A stretch of 64,000 bases of DNA from Caballeronia sp. NK8 (GTDB taxonomy: Bacteria; Pseudomonadota; Gammaproteobacteria; Burkholderiales; Burkholderiaceae): contig NZ_AP024322.1 of assembly GCF_018408855.1 (NCBI RefSeq), positions 2,542,001 through 2,606,000 of the forward strand. The letters run 5' to 3'. The stretch's first letter is position 1, and each line of letters begins with the position of its first letter. This document shows, piece by piece, positions 42,115-52,684 of this stretch. Position numbers and translations under genes: made by a program. The notes below the pieces were generated by a model that searched no databases, was not told where the DNA came from, and saw only the letters and a program-made list of their open reading frames with translations.

Positions 42115-42846
42115 TCAGTGCACGGCCGACAGTTCTTTTTCGAGCCGGTCGGCGGGCACGGCGCCCGGCAGACGGCGGCCGTCGGTGAGAAACACGGTCG
42201 GCGTGCCGGTGACGTTCATCGAGCGGCCGAGCTTCAGGTTCTTGTCGATCGCGGTCGTGTCGCAAGTGCCCGCGGTGGTGGGCGCCTTGTGATCGAGCAT
42301 CCAGCCTTCCCACGTCGTGCCGCGATCCTTCGAGCACCAGATCGACTTCGACTTGGCGGTCGAATCGGGCGACAGCACGGGATACAGGAAGGTGTAGACC
42401 GTCACGTTATCGATCGACTTCAGCGTCGATTCGAGCTGCTTGCAGTACGGACAGTTCGGATCGGAGAACACCGCGATCTTGCGGCTGCCATTCCCCTTTA
42501 CGACCTTCACCGCGTTCTCGAGCGGCAGCTTTGCGAACTCGATTTTGTTGGTGTCCGCGAGCCGCGCCTCGGTGAGATTCTTGCTGTTGCGCGTATCGAC
42601 GAGATCGCCGATCAGGACGTAGTTTCCGGTTGCATCGCTATAGACGATCTGCGAGCCGAGATTCACTTCGTAGAGCCCCGGCACGGGCGTCTTCTCGATG
42701 CTCTTGATGGTGGCGTCGCCCATGCGCGATTCGAGCGTGGACTTGATCTTGTCGGTGGTCTGATCGGCCTGCGCCGAGCAGCCGATGCCGAGCGTCGCGG
42801 CGAGCGCCGCGGCCGTGGCGAGAGCGAAGCGGAAGGTGGTTTTCAT
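42115..42846 (-). CDS. dsbC: DsbC, periplasmic disulfide-bond isomerase
   Basis: Rearranges wrong disulfides in periplasmic proteins. The 243-residue precursor has a signal peptide of about 27 residues ending AQA before DQTTDK. A DsbC dimerisation domain (about 30-90) is followed by a thioredoxin fold with the active site C132-P-Y-C135 in FSDPNCPYCKQLE. The cis-proline is in TGTPTVFLTDGRRLPG. A second pair of cysteines (WCSKDR and GTCDTT) is typical for DsbC. A UbiH-family gene lies 66 bp upstream. Confidence 0.94.
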   Translation of the reverse strand: MKTTFRFALATAAALAATLGIGCSAQADQTTDKIKSTLESRMGDATIKSIEKTPVPGLYEVNLGSQIVYSDATGNYVLIGDLVDTRNSKNLTEARLADTNKIEFAKLPLENAVKVVKGNGSRKIAVFSDPNCPYCKQLESTLKSIDNVTVYTFLYPVLSPDSTAKSKSIWCSKDRGTTWEGWMLDHKAPTTAGTCDTTAIDKNLKLGRSMNVTGTPTVFLTDGRRLPGAVPADRLEKELSAVH

Positions 42847-42912
42847 GCGGGTTCCTGTGAGTCGCCTGAGCGTGACGCGAGCGCCGCGCCTGTGGAATAT
42901 CGATGGAGTATT

Positions 42913-44085
42913 TCAACCGAGCGCCGCCGACACCAGCCAGCGCTTGACGAGCGGCTGCGCGCCGACGAACGCCATGCCGGTGTTGCGGACCGCGCGCGCG
43001 AGCGTGCCCGGCACGGCAAAGAGACGCTGCAGGCCATCGGTTGCGAACATGAGCTTCTGGATGTCTTCGCGGCGCGCGCGCTCATAGCGGCGCAGCAGGA
43101 TCGGATCGCCGAGATCACGGAACGACTCCTTGTTCGCGATGACATCCGCCAGCGCGGCCACGTCGCGCAGGCCGAGGTTCATGCCCTGCCCGGCTAGCGG
43201 ATGGATCAGATGCGCGGCGTCGCCGACGAGCGCGACGCGCGGCGCGATCAGTTTGTCGACGGTTTGCAGCCCGAGCGGAAAGCCTTGCGCGGACGTGACG
43301 CAATCGAGCGCGCCGAGCGTGTTTTGTGTCGCCTGTTCGACTTGCGCCGAGAGTTGCGCGGGATCGAGCGCGAGCAGTTCGTCGGCGTGCTCCGTGCGCG
43401 CGGACCAGACGAGCGATACGTGATCGCCCGGCAGCGGCAGGAGCGCGATGATTTCGGTATCGCGAAACCATTGATACGCGGTCTCGCCGTGCGGCCGCTC
43501 GGCCTTGAAATTGGCGACGACGCCGGTTTGCCGGTAATCGCGACGATTCATCTTCGCGCCCATTTGCGCGCGCACCCATGAATGCGCGCCATCGGCGCCG
43601 ACGATCAGATCCGTTTCGAGCATTTCGCCGCTCGCGAGCGCGATGTGCGCCGCGTCGGCTTCGACCGTCATCCCTTGCGCGCGCGATTCGAACCACGACA
43701 GGCTCGGCTGAAAGCGCAGCGCGGTGTCGAGCGATTCTTCGATAAGCGACGATTCCACGATCCACGCAAGCTGCGGCACCGATGCCTGAAAAGCCGAAAA
43801 GTGCAGTTCCGCGTGGGCATCGCCGAACACGCGCATGTCGAAGACAGGACCGAGACGCGATCGATCGAGCGCCTGCCAGACGCGCAGGCGTTCCAGCAGC
43901 GTCTGCGAGCTCGACGACAGCGCGTAGATGCGCGAATCGAACGCGGCGCCCGGCGGCAGGCCGGTTGCGCGCGCCGCGATGAGCGCGGTGCGCAGCCCGG
44001 ATTGCGCGAGCGCGAGCGCGGCCGTCTTGCCGACGAGCCCGCCGCCGACCACGACCGCGTGAAATTTGAGGGGATGCGAAGTCAT
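42913..44085 (-). CDS. UbiH/UbiF/Coq6-family FAD-dependent hydroxylase
   Basis: Flavin monooxygenase of ubiquinone biosynthesis or a relative. The 390-residue protein has the dinucleotide-binding VVGGGLVGKTAALALAQ near residue 11, the DG motif VGADGAHSWVR near residue 172 and the ribityl-binding LVGDAAHLIHPLAGQGMNLG near residue 285. Which ring position it hydroxylates cannot be told from the motifs. It fits with coq7 and ubiX elsewhere in the window. Likely cotranscribed with dsbC. Confidence 0.88.
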   Translation of the reverse strand: MTSHPLKFHAVVVGGGLVGKTAALALAQSGLRTALIAARATGLPPGAAFDSRIYALSSSSQTLLERLRVWQALDRSRLGPVFDMRVFGDAHAELHFSAFQASVPQLAWIVESSLIEESLDTALRFQPSLSWFESRAQGMTVEADAAHIALASGEMLETDLIVGADGAHSWVRAQMGAKMNRRDYRQTGVVANFKAERPHGETAYQWFRDTEIIALLPLPGDHVSLVWSARTEHADELLALDPAQLSAQVEQATQNTLGALDCVTSAQGFPLGLQTVDKLIAPRVALVGDAAHLIHPLAGQGMNLGLRDVAALADVIANKESFRDLGDPILLRRYERARREDIQKLMFATDGLQRLFAVPGTLARAVRNTGMAFVGAQPLVKRWLVSAALG

Positions 44086-44296
44086 CCGGGCATTATAGCC
44101 GTGGGGTACGAACGGGTTTGCCCACGGCGCGAGGCCTGGCGGGCGGAGCTAGGCGGCCCGGCGCGGCGTTACAATAGCGGTTTGCCCGGCCGCCGGATGC
44201 GGCCGCAGCGTGGCGGGCGGTTCTCGCCCGCTCATTGCGCACCATTTTTGACGAAACCCGCGCGGCCCGCGCCGTCTCACCAGTTCGAAGGATCCC

Positions 44297-45391
44297 ATGA
44301 GCCTCCAATGCGGCATCGTCGGCTTGCCCAACGTCGGCAAGTCCACACTTTTCAATGCTTTGACCAAGGCGGGCATCGCCGCCGAGAACTATCCGTTCTG
44401 CACGATCGAGCCGAATGTCGGCGTGGTCGAAGTGCCGGACGCGCGCCTGAACGCACTCGCCGAAATCGTGAAGCCCGAGCGCATCCTGCCGGCGGTGGTC
44501 GAGTTCGTCGATATCGCGGGTCTCGTCGCGGGCGCGTCGAAGGGTGAAGGCCTCGGCAACCAGTTCCTCGCGAACATCCGCGAAACGGACGCGATCACGC
44601 ACGTCGTGCGCTGCTTCGACGACGAGAACGTGATCCACGTCGCGGGCAAGATCGATCCGATCGCGGATATCGAAGTCATCAACACCGAACTCGCGCTCGC
44701 CGATCTGTCGACGGTCGAAAAGGCATTCACGCGTTACTCGAAGGCGGCGAAGTCGGGCAACGACAAGGAAGCTGCGAAGCTCGTCGCCGTGCTCGAGAAA
44801 GTGCGCGCGCAACTGGATCAGGCGAAGCCGGTGCGCGGTCTGTCGCTGACCGACGAAGAACAGTTGACCATCAAGCCGTTGTGCCTGATCACGTCGAAGC
44901 CCACGATGTACGTCGCGAACGTGAAGGACGATGGCTTCGAGAACAACCCGTATCTCGACGCGGTGCGCAAGCACGCGGAAGCGGAGAACGCGCCGGTGGT
45001 CGCGGTGTGCGCGGCGATCGAAGCGGAAATCGCCGACCTCGAAGATGCCGACAAGCAAGACTTCCTGGCTGATATGGGCATGGACGAGCCGGGTTTGAAC
45101 CGCGTGATTCGCGCGGGTTTCAAGCTGCTCGGTTTGCACACGTACTTCACGGCGGGCGTGAAGGAAGTGCGCGCGTGGACGATTCATATCGGCGATACGG
45201 CGCCGCAGGCCGCGGGCGCGATTCATACGGATTTCGAACGTGGCTTCATTCGCGCGCAGACGATTTCGTTCGATGACTACATCGCTTATAAGGGCGAGCA
45301 AGGCGCGAAGGAAGCCGGGAAGATGCGGGCGGAAGGGAAGGAGTATGTGGTGCATGACGGGGATGTGATGAACTTTTTGTTCAACGTCTAA
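44297..45391 (+). CDS. ychF: YchF (OLA1), ribosome-associated P-loop ATPase
   Basis: Obg-family P-loop protein that binds ribosomes and hydrolyses ATP. It has 364 residues with the P-loop [15 protein letters not shown] near residue 8, the switch II DIAGLV near residue 76, the altered NVKD nucleotide-specificity motif near residue 207 and a C-terminal TGS domain from about residue 280. [11 protein letters not shown] and [13 protein letters not shown] at the end are typical. Transcribed alone, with a terminator behind it. Confidence 0.96.
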   Translation: MSLQCGIVGLPNVGKSTLFNALTKAGIAAENYPFCTIEPNVGVVEVPDARLNALAEIVKPERILPAVVEFVDIAGLVAGASKGEGLGNQFLANIRETDAITHVVRCFDDENVIHVAGKIDPIADIEVINTELALADLSTVEKAFTRYSKAAKSGNDKEAAKLVAVLEKVRAQLDQAKPVRGLSLTDEEQLTIKPLCLITSKPTMYVANVKDDGFENNPYLDAVRKHAEAENAPVVAVCAAIEAEIADLEDADKQDFLADMGMDEPGLNRVIRAGFKLLGLHTYFTAGVKEVRAWTIHIGDTAPQAAGAIHTDFERGFIRAQTISFDDYIAYKGEQGAKEAGKMRAEGKEYVVHDGDVMNFLFNV

Positions 45392-45423
45392 GCGTCAAGA
45401 ACTGTCGACACTGCCTGCCTCGC

Positions 45424-45460
45424 AAAGCGGAGTACCCGATAAAAGGGACTCCGCTTTTTT
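45424..45460 (+). terminator. Terminator of ychF
   Basis: AAGCGGAGT / ACTCCGCTT with an inner CCC/GGG extension and six T after the stem, about 32 bp after the stop. The following 185 bp up to ettA holds its promoter region; I see no distinctive site. Confidence 0.88.
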
Positions 45461-45645
45461 CTTTTGCGGACGAGGCAGCGCGGTCGCGAGCTGGCAGTGA
45501 CGGAAACGCACCGCGAAGTACAATGCGACATAACCCCGCCCGCGCCGCCTGACGCGGCCCCGGGAACGCGCGCCCGATCGCGCGTGCGACATCATCGGAC
45601 GCACGGCGTTCGCACCCTTCATCACACCATCACAGAACACTCGAC

Positions 45646-47313
<1,668 letters not shown>

Positions 47314-47380
47314 ACACGGCAAAACGTCTGATGATAAACAGCGCGCGTCTATGCGGGCACGCGCACCGACTTCAGGCATA

Positions 47381-47422
47381 AAAGTGGCGACTGTGTAGGA
47401 CGCAGTCGCCACTTTCTTTTTC
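47381..47422 (+). terminator. Terminator of ettA
   Basis: Perfect 13-bp stem AAAGTGGCGACTG / CAGTCGCCACTTT followed by CTTTTT, about 70 bp after the ettA stop. Confidence 0.88.
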
Positions 47423-47463
47423 GAGCGGCGCTTTTCAATGGCCGACACCGGAGACACACGCAG

Positions 47464-48591
47464 ATGGCGGGATCGAGCGCGAGGCGGGGGGCGCTTTGGG
47501 CAATCGGCATCTTCGTGGCGCTCGTCGTCGTGGCTGTCGGTGGCTGGCTGTTTGTCGTGCATCAGATGAAAGAGCGCATCGTCGAGACGCTTGGCCCGAA
47601 CGGTTCGGTCGAAGAAATCGATGTCGGCTTCGGTCACGTGACGCTCTCGCGCGTGCGTCTGCGCGGCCCGAAAGACTGGCCCGCTAGCGACGCCATGCGC
47701 GCCGAGCGCATCGTGCTCGACGTCGACATGCGCTCGCTCATCTCCCGACCGATTCATCTGCGCAGCGTGAGCGTCGATAACTACTATCTGTCGATCGTGC
47801 GCTCCGCCGATGGCGGCGTACGCATCCTGCCCGGACTCAAGGAAACCGCGCGCGAAGCCGACGCGACGCCCGACAGCAAGGCGCGCCAGGAGCACGCGCA
47901 GGAAGAAAAGCTGATCGATCGCGTGTCGTTCGAACGCGGTTCGATGGAGTTCTTCGACGGCTCCGTGCAGGAGCCGCCGTATCGCGTGCTGATCGGCGAT
48001 GCGCGCGCGACCGTCGATCACATTCATCTGCCCGCTCTCACCGACCGCACCGACCTCTCGATGACCGGTTCGATCAAGGGTCCGTCGCACACCGGCAATG
48101 TGACGTGGGGCGGCTGGATGATCATCGCGAACAAGGATTCGCAGACGCGCGTGACGCTGCACAACGTCGACGTCGCGACGCTCGATCCGTATCTGCTCAA
48201 GAAAGCGGGCGCGAAGGCGGCGGTGACGGGCGGCACCATCGACCTGACGATCGACGCAACGGTGAAGGATTACCGCATCCACGCGCCCGGCACGCTCACG
48301 CTGAATCATCTTCAGATCAGCGATACCGGCAATGCGCTCGACACCTTTCTCTCGATTCCGACAAAGGCCGCGATCGCCGCGCTGAAGGACCGCAAGCAGC
48401 AGATCAAGCTCGATTTCGTGCTCGAAGGCGATCTGCGCGATCCGAAGTTTTCGCTGAGCGAAAGTCTGTCGAAGAAACTCGCGGCGGGCTTCGCGAAGGC
48501 GCTCGGCGTGAGCGCTGAAGGCGTCGCGCGAGGCGCGGGCGATACGGTGCGGGGAATCGGCAACGCGCTGAAGAATCTGCTGGGGCAGTAG
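47464..48591 (+). CDS. AsmA/DUF748-like membrane-anchored protein
   Basis: A 375-residue protein with one N-terminal membrane segment (about residues 11-33, ALWAIGIFVALVVVAVGGWL) and a large periplasmic part rich in beta strands. Features reminiscent of DUF748/AsmA-like proteins are HVTLSRVRLRGP, LDVDMRSLISRPIHLRSVSVDN (split) and RVSFERGSMEFFDG. The AsmA group is involved in outer-membrane lipid transport; that role here is only by resemblance. The C-terminal 60 residues are amphipathic. It is convergent with the HAD gene, 18 bp apart. Confidence 0.75.
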   Translation: MAGSSARRGALWAIGIFVALVVVAVGGWLFVVHQMKERIVETLGPNGSVEEIDVGFGHVTLSRVRLRGPKDWPASDAMRAERIVLDVDMRSLISRPIHLRSVSVDNYYLSIVRSADGGVRILPGLKETAREADATPDSKARQEHAQEEKLIDRVSFERGSMEFFDGSVQEPPYRVLIGDARATVDHIHLPALTDRTDLSMTGSIKGPSHTGNVTWGGWMIIANKDSQTRVTLHNVDVATLDPYLLKKAGAKAAVTGGTIDLTIDATVKDYRIHAPGTLTLNHLQISDTGNALDTFLSIPTKAAIAALKDRKQQIKLDFVLEGDLRDPKFSLSESLSKKLAAGFAKALGVSAEGVARGAGDTVRGIGNALKNLLGQ

Positions 48592-48609
48592 CGCGTTGCC
48601 TTCGTGCGT

Positions 48610-49233
48610 TCAGAACGGCAGGTCGAGCGCGCGCAGCTTCGTTTCGGTGTCCGCGGCGCCGGTGTAGTGAACGCCGTGCCAGCCGAGCGCGGACGCAGCT
48701 TGCGCGTTCTTCAGATTGTCGTCGATGAATACGAGCTCGTTCGGCTGAATGCCCGGCAACTGCTTTTCGATTTCCGCGCGCATCAGAGCGAAAATCCGCG
48801 CATCGGGCTTCACCAGTCCGACACGCCCCGAGACAACGACCTCCCGAAACTTGCGCAGCACGTCAAAACGCTCCCACGCGTACGGAAAGGTCTCCGCCGA
48901 CCAGTTCGTCAGGCCGAAGAGCGGCACGCCCGCTGCCTCCAGCCGCTCGACGAGTGCGACGCCCTCTTCCAGCACGCCCGACACCATCTCCGGCCAGCGC
49001 GCATAGAACGCGCGGATCAGCGCTTCGTGACCGGGATGGAGCGCGATCAGTTCGGCGGTGCCTTCCTCGATCGTCTGCCCGCCGTCCTGCTGCACGACCC
49101 ACTCCATCTTGCAGACGTTGTCGAGAAACCAGCGTCGCTCGGTCTCGTCCGGAATCAGTTGTTTGTAGAGATACTCGCGATTCCAGTCGATCAGCACGCC
49201 GCCGAAATCGAACACGACTGCCTTGATGGTCAT
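48610..49233 (-). CDS. HAD-superfamily (subfamily IA) hydrolase
   Basis: A 207-residue haloacid-dehalogenase-fold enzyme, substrate unknown. Motif I is VVFDFGGVLIDWN (nucleophile Asp near residue 8), motif II FGLTNWSAE, motif III lysine in GLVKPDARIF, and motif IV ELVFIDDNLKNAQAA. The second acidic residue of motif I is replaced by Gly (DFGGV), which is common in epoxide-hydrolase-like/YihX-type members. The start is the ATG with CGGAGCG before it; an upstream extension reads as low-complexity arginine-rich sequence. It lies 19 bp after the aminopeptidase gene, so probably cotranscribed. Confidence 0.88.
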   Translation of the reverse strand: MTIKAVVFDFGGVLIDWNREYLYKQLIPDETERRWFLDNVCKMEWVVQQDGGQTIEEGTAELIALHPGHEALIRAFYARWPEMVSGVLEEGVALVERLEAAGVPLFGLTNWSAETFPYAWERFDVLRKFREVVVSGRVGLVKPDARIFALMRAEIEKQLPGIQPNELVFIDDNLKNAQAASALGWHGVHYTGAADTETKLRALDLPF

Positions 49234-49252
49234 CTTGCCGCGCTCCGTTGAG

Positions 49253-51082
49253 TCAAATCGCCTTCGTCCGTTCTTCGAGCCACGCCAGCGCCTTCCCCGA
49301 CACATGCGGCGACACGCGCGAGCGCACCGTCTCGTGATAGGCGTTGAGCCACGCGCGCTCGTCGTCGCGCAACAGCGACAAGTCGATGCAGCGCGTATCG
49401 ATCGGGCACAGCGTCAGCGTTTCGAATTCGAGGAAATCGCCGAACTCGGTCTTTTCCGCGGCCTGGTTCATCACGAGATTCTCGATGCGGATGCCCCACT
49501 TGCCCGGCCGATAAATGCCCGGCTCGATGGATGTGATCATGCCCTCTTCCATCGCCGTCCACGGTTCGGCGGGCGCGTAGTGCGAGATCACCTGCGGGCC
49601 TTCGTGCACGTTCAGGAAGTAGCCGACGCCATGCCCCGTGCCATGCCCGTAGTCCGCGCCCGCTTCCCAGATCGGCGCGCGTGCGATCGAATCGAGCATC
49701 GGCGAGCGGATGCCGCGCGGGAAGCGCGCGCGCGAAAGCGCCATCGTGCCCTTCAGCACGACGGTGAAATCGCGCTTGTGCTCGGCGTTGATCTCGCCGA
49801 TCGGAACGACCCGCGTGATGTCCGTCGTGCCGCTCAGATACTGTCCGCCTGAGTCGATCAGCAGCAGGCCGTTGCCTTCGATCACTGCATGCGACGCCTC
49901 GGTCGCGCGGTAATGCGGCATCGCGCCGTTGGCGTTGAAGCCCGCGATCGTGCCGAAGCTCAAGGTGACGAAACCCGGCCGGCGTGCGCGCGCGGCGGTC
50001 AGTTTCTCGTCGATGGTCAGTTCCGTGATGCGCTCACGGCCGAGCGCGTCTTCGAACCACGCAAAGAATTCGGCGAGCGCGGCGCCGTCCTGCTCCATAG
50101 TGGCGCGGATATGTTGTGCTTCCGCGGCGGTCTTGCGCGACTTGGCAAAGGTCGACGGATTCACCGCCTCGACAATCGTGACCGCCGCGGGCACTTTCTC
50201 CAGCAGGCCGTGCGTGATGCGGCGCGGATCGATCAGGAGCGTCGAACCCGCCGCCAATGACGCGAGCGCCTCGGGCGCGGCGGCGTATGGCGCGACGCGC
50301 ACGTTGTCGCGCGCGAGCGACTCGACGAGCGCAGCCGGAACCTTGCCGTCGGCGACGAAGATCGTCGCGTCATCGAGCCCGATGAGCGCGTGCGCCACGA
50401 AGACCGGGTTGTAACTCACGTCGCCGCCGCGCAGGTTGAAGATCCACGCGAGATCGTCGAGCGTGGAAACGAAGTGCCACTGCGCGCCTTTCGCGCGCAT
50501 CGTCTCGCGCACTTGCTCAAGTTTGTCCGCCCGCGCGACGCTCGCATGCGGCGCGGCGTGTTCGTAGACGGGCGACTCCGGCAAGCCGGGACGCGCGGGC
50601 CACACCGAATCCAGCAAATCGAGATCCGTGCGCAGCACGATGCCGCGCGCCGTGAGCGCATCGGACAATGCACGCGCCGCCGCGACGCCGAGCACCGCGC
50701 CGTCGGCCGCGACGGTCGTGCCCGACGGCACGTTTTGCGCGAGCCAGTCGATGTGCGGCGCGGTCTGCTGGCCACCCATCATCTTCATGAGCACGATGCC
50801 GGTGCCCGCGAGTTGCGCTTCGGCCTGCGTCCAGTAACGGCTGTCGACCCAGACGCCCGCGAAATCCGCCGTCACCACGAGCGTGCCCACCGAACCGGTG
50901 AAGCCCGAAAGCCATTGACGCCCTTGCCAGCGTTCCGGCAGATACTCGGAGAGATGCGGGTCCGCGGACGGAATGAGCACGGCGGCGAGCTTTTCGAGCG
51001 CCATCTGGCCGCGCAACGACTCGATGCGCCGCGCGAACATGGCGGGCTCTGGAATGGCGGAATCTGCAATGCGATCGTTCAT
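49253..51082 (-). CDS. Aminopeptidase P family (M24B) Xaa-Pro aminopeptidase, long three-domain form
   Basis: Removes N-terminal residues preceding proline. From the ATG with AGGTGA upstream the protein has 609 residues, close to the eukaryote-type cytosolic aminopeptidase P with two creatinase-like N-terminal domains and a C-terminal pita-bread domain. Metal ligands are seen in LLIDSGGQYLSGTTDITR (two Asp), DYGHGTGHGVGYFLNVHEGPQ (His), ITSIEPGIY (Glu) and ENLVMN (Glu). The conserved PNWxxD-like end is replaced by ERTKAI. It is upstream of the HAD gene. Confidence 0.92.
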   Translation of the reverse strand: MNDRIADSAIPEPAMFARRIESLRGQMALEKLAAVLIPSADPHLSEYLPERWQGRQWLSGFTGSVGTLVVTADFAGVWVDSRYWTQAEAQLAGTGIVLMKMMGGQQTAPHIDWLAQNVPSGTTVAADGAVLGVAAARALSDALTARGIVLRTDLDLLDSVWPARPGLPESPVYEHAAPHASVARADKLEQVRETMRAKGAQWHFVSTLDDLAWIFNLRGGDVSYNPVFVAHALIGLDDATIFVADGKVPAALVESLARDNVRVAPYAAAPEALASLAAGSTLLIDPRRITHGLLEKVPAAVTIVEAVNPSTFAKSRKTAAEAQHIRATMEQDGAALAEFFAWFEDALGRERITELTIDEKLTAARARRPGFVTLSFGTIAGFNANGAMPHYRATEASHAVIEGNGLLLIDSGGQYLSGTTDITRVVPIGEINAEHKRDFTVVLKGTMALSRARFPRGIRSPMLDSIARAPIWEAGADYGHGTGHGVGYFLNVHEGPQVISHYAPAEPWTAMEEGMITSIEPGIYRPGKWGIRIENLVMNQAAEKTEFGDFLEFETLTLCPIDTRCIDLSLLRDDERAWLNAYHETVRSRVSPHVSGKALAWLEERTKAI

Positions 51083-51166
51083 GAAGTCACCTGCTTGAAA
51101 GCCCGCGTGGGGCGCGAAGAGCAAGACTCGCGGTGAGGATCACCCACCGCGCTGTCGGAAAAGAGT

Positions 51167-51439
51167 TCAGCGGCGCGCCGCCAGCCCGACCGTCGTCGTC
51201 ACGACGACGAGCGCGAAGACCGCGCACGCCAGCCATTCGAGCGTATCGCCGTCGTGATAAACATCGACGATATTGCCGAGCATGCGCGCGACGACCGTCG
51301 CCAGTATGCCAGCGCCGATGGCCGTCCAGATGCGTCCCGCCGGCGCGCGCGCGACGCGTCCCGCACGCCGCAACGGATGCAGCCACCAGCCTGCGGCGCC
51401 GATGACCGCGCCGAGAAAAATCAGTCCGATCCAGCCCAT
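51167..51439 (-). CDS. Small integral membrane protein, unknown function
   Basis: A 90-residue protein with three hydrophobic segments (about 3-19, 38-52 and 65-85) and basic loops. The N-terminus MGWIGLIFLGAVIGAAGWWLHP resembles the GlsB/YeaQ/YmgE (transglycosylase-associated) membrane family, which has the same size and topology. It lies 84 bp upstream of the aminopeptidase on the same strand. The assignment to that family is tentative. Confidence 0.6.
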   Translation of the reverse strand: MGWIGLIFLGAVIGAAGWWLHPLRRAGRVARAPAGRIWTAIGAGILATVVARMLGNIVDVYHDGDTLEWLACAVFALVVVTTTVGLAARR

Positions 51440-51545
51440 CAGCGCGAGCGCTCCGTCGACATCAAATGATAGCGGCTGAGTTTAGGGGGACGGGTTGTCG
51501 ATGGCAAGAATATCGGCCCGGCGACATACGCCATGGCTTTTTTTT

Positions 51546-51570
51546 CGAGATAAACCGCGTGATTATCTCG
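51546..51570. repeat. Inverted repeat in an AT-richer leader before the glycosyltransferase
   Basis: CGAGATAA / TTATCTCG, a perfect 8-bp inverted repeat with a 9-nt centre, preceded by a run of eight or more T. It is not a plus-strand terminator because the T-run is on the wrong side. It may be a regulator site or a transcript hairpin. Confidence 0.4.
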
Positions 51571-51695
51571 CGGCTTTGTCTGAGATTAATTCGTTTCGTT
51601 CGATGCTAGACTCAAAGTCCGCTGCCCGAATAACACGATGCTTGTTTCCGGGCATCTGCGTGTCTTTTTGCACTGTTTCACCCAGCTTGATATAC

Positions 51696-52523
51696 ATGAG
51701 CGATACCAGTCAGATCTCACTCCGAGGCGTCGAATTCGTTGTCACATATCGTGGCGCGAGTCAGGAGCGACGCGAAAACCTGCTCGGCACGCTCCGCTAT
51801 CTCGATCGGACATATTCGGATTTCACCGTCTGGCTGATCGAGGCGGATGCGAGCCCGACCTTCTCCTGGCAACAACTGTCCGATCCGAAGATCCGTCATG
51901 TCTTCGTGCATGACACGGGGCGGTTTTCGCGCGCCCGCCTCGCCAATCTGGGCGCACGCATGTGCACGAGCCGAGTCATCTGTTTTCAAGATATCGACAT
52001 GATCGCCAATCCGAGATACATGAAAGCGGCGATCGACTCATTGATGGACACGAATAACAGCGACGCGGTGTGCCCGTTCATTCGGGTGGTGAATACCGCG
52101 GGCGAACTTCGCCGCTCGTTTATCGAGTCCGGCAATTATGACGAACTCGCGCCCTTTGCATCGTGCGACGAAGCCGATCTGCCACCCGATATGAACCTGC
52201 TCTATGCGAACACCTCCGGAGCGCTGAACGTCTTCCTTCGCTCGGAATTCATTCGCATCGGCGGGTTCGATCCCGTCTTCGAAGGTTGGGGCGGCGAGGA
52301 CGATGACCTGCTGCTGCGCGCTACCCGCCTGGGTGTCCGATGGCATATGCTTTCGGGCACGGATGCACTGCTGTTCCACATGCATCACGACACCGCCCTC
52401 CGCGCCGAGTGGTACAACCGGCCTGAGGTGGAGGCGAATCGCAAGAAAGGATTCGAATGCGGCGAAATACCACTCCCTCAGGTAGAGAGTCGGGCAGCGG
52501 CGCTGGCGAAGTACTTCAAATGA
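51696..52523 (+). CDS. Orphan glycosyltransferase (GT2/galactosyltransferase-like)
   Basis: A 275-residue GT-A-fold protein starting at MSDTSQISLRGVEFVVTY. The metal-binding DxD is in ICFQDIDMI near residue 94. The C-terminal motif IGGFDPVFEGWGGEDDDLLLRATRLG near residue 188 (split) is the Glyco_transf_7C signature seen in capsule and chondroitin-type transferases. The frame is open for 67 more codons upstream, but those residues look non-coding and AT-rich. No ribosome-binding site is strong. No other polysaccharide gene is nearby, which is odd for this family; local transfer is possible. Confidence 0.75.
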   Translation: MSDTSQISLRGVEFVVTYRGASQERRENLLGTLRYLDRTYSDFTVWLIEADASPTFSWQQLSDPKIRHVFVHDTGRFSRARLANLGARMCTSRVICFQDIDMIANPRYMKAAIDSLMDTNNSDAVCPFIRVVNTAGELRRSFIESGNYDELAPFASCDEADLPPDMNLLYANTSGALNVFLRSEFIRIGGFDPVFEGWGGEDDDLLLRATRLGVRWHMLSGTDALLFHMHHDTALRAEWYNRPEVEANRKKGFECGEIPLPQVESRAAALAKYFK

Positions 52524-52625
52524 CCGTGGAGCCCGTTGCGGTGGGCCTTCGACGCCCGTTCGGCGTGCTCGGAAAGCTGCTCGCGCCCCAAATGCCGCCT
52601 ATAAATGAAGAAATACGCAAAAGGC

Positions 52626-52678
52626 TATAATATTGGGCTATCTGAAAGGCCATCGGCTTAGGCCCAAAGCATCAGCCC
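52626..52678 (+). promoter_or_regulatory. hemA promoter region with repeated TTGGGC / GCCCAA arms
   Basis: A consensus -10 TATAAT (52626-52631) lies 54 bp before the hemA ATG; the -35 is weak. It is directly followed by TTGGGCT (52632-52638), then GGCCCAA (52660-52666 region) and AGCCCAA (52672-52678), giving two alternative inverted repeats around the start of transcription. This suggests control of hemA by a DNA-binding protein or leader structure, but none is known to me here. Confidence 0.5.
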
Positions 52679-52684
52679 AAAACA

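Noticed and set aside
51495-51695. 67-codon N-terminal extension of the glycosyltransferase
   Set aside because: AT-rich, no ribosome-binding site, no family resemblance, and the fold begins right after the internal Met at 51696.
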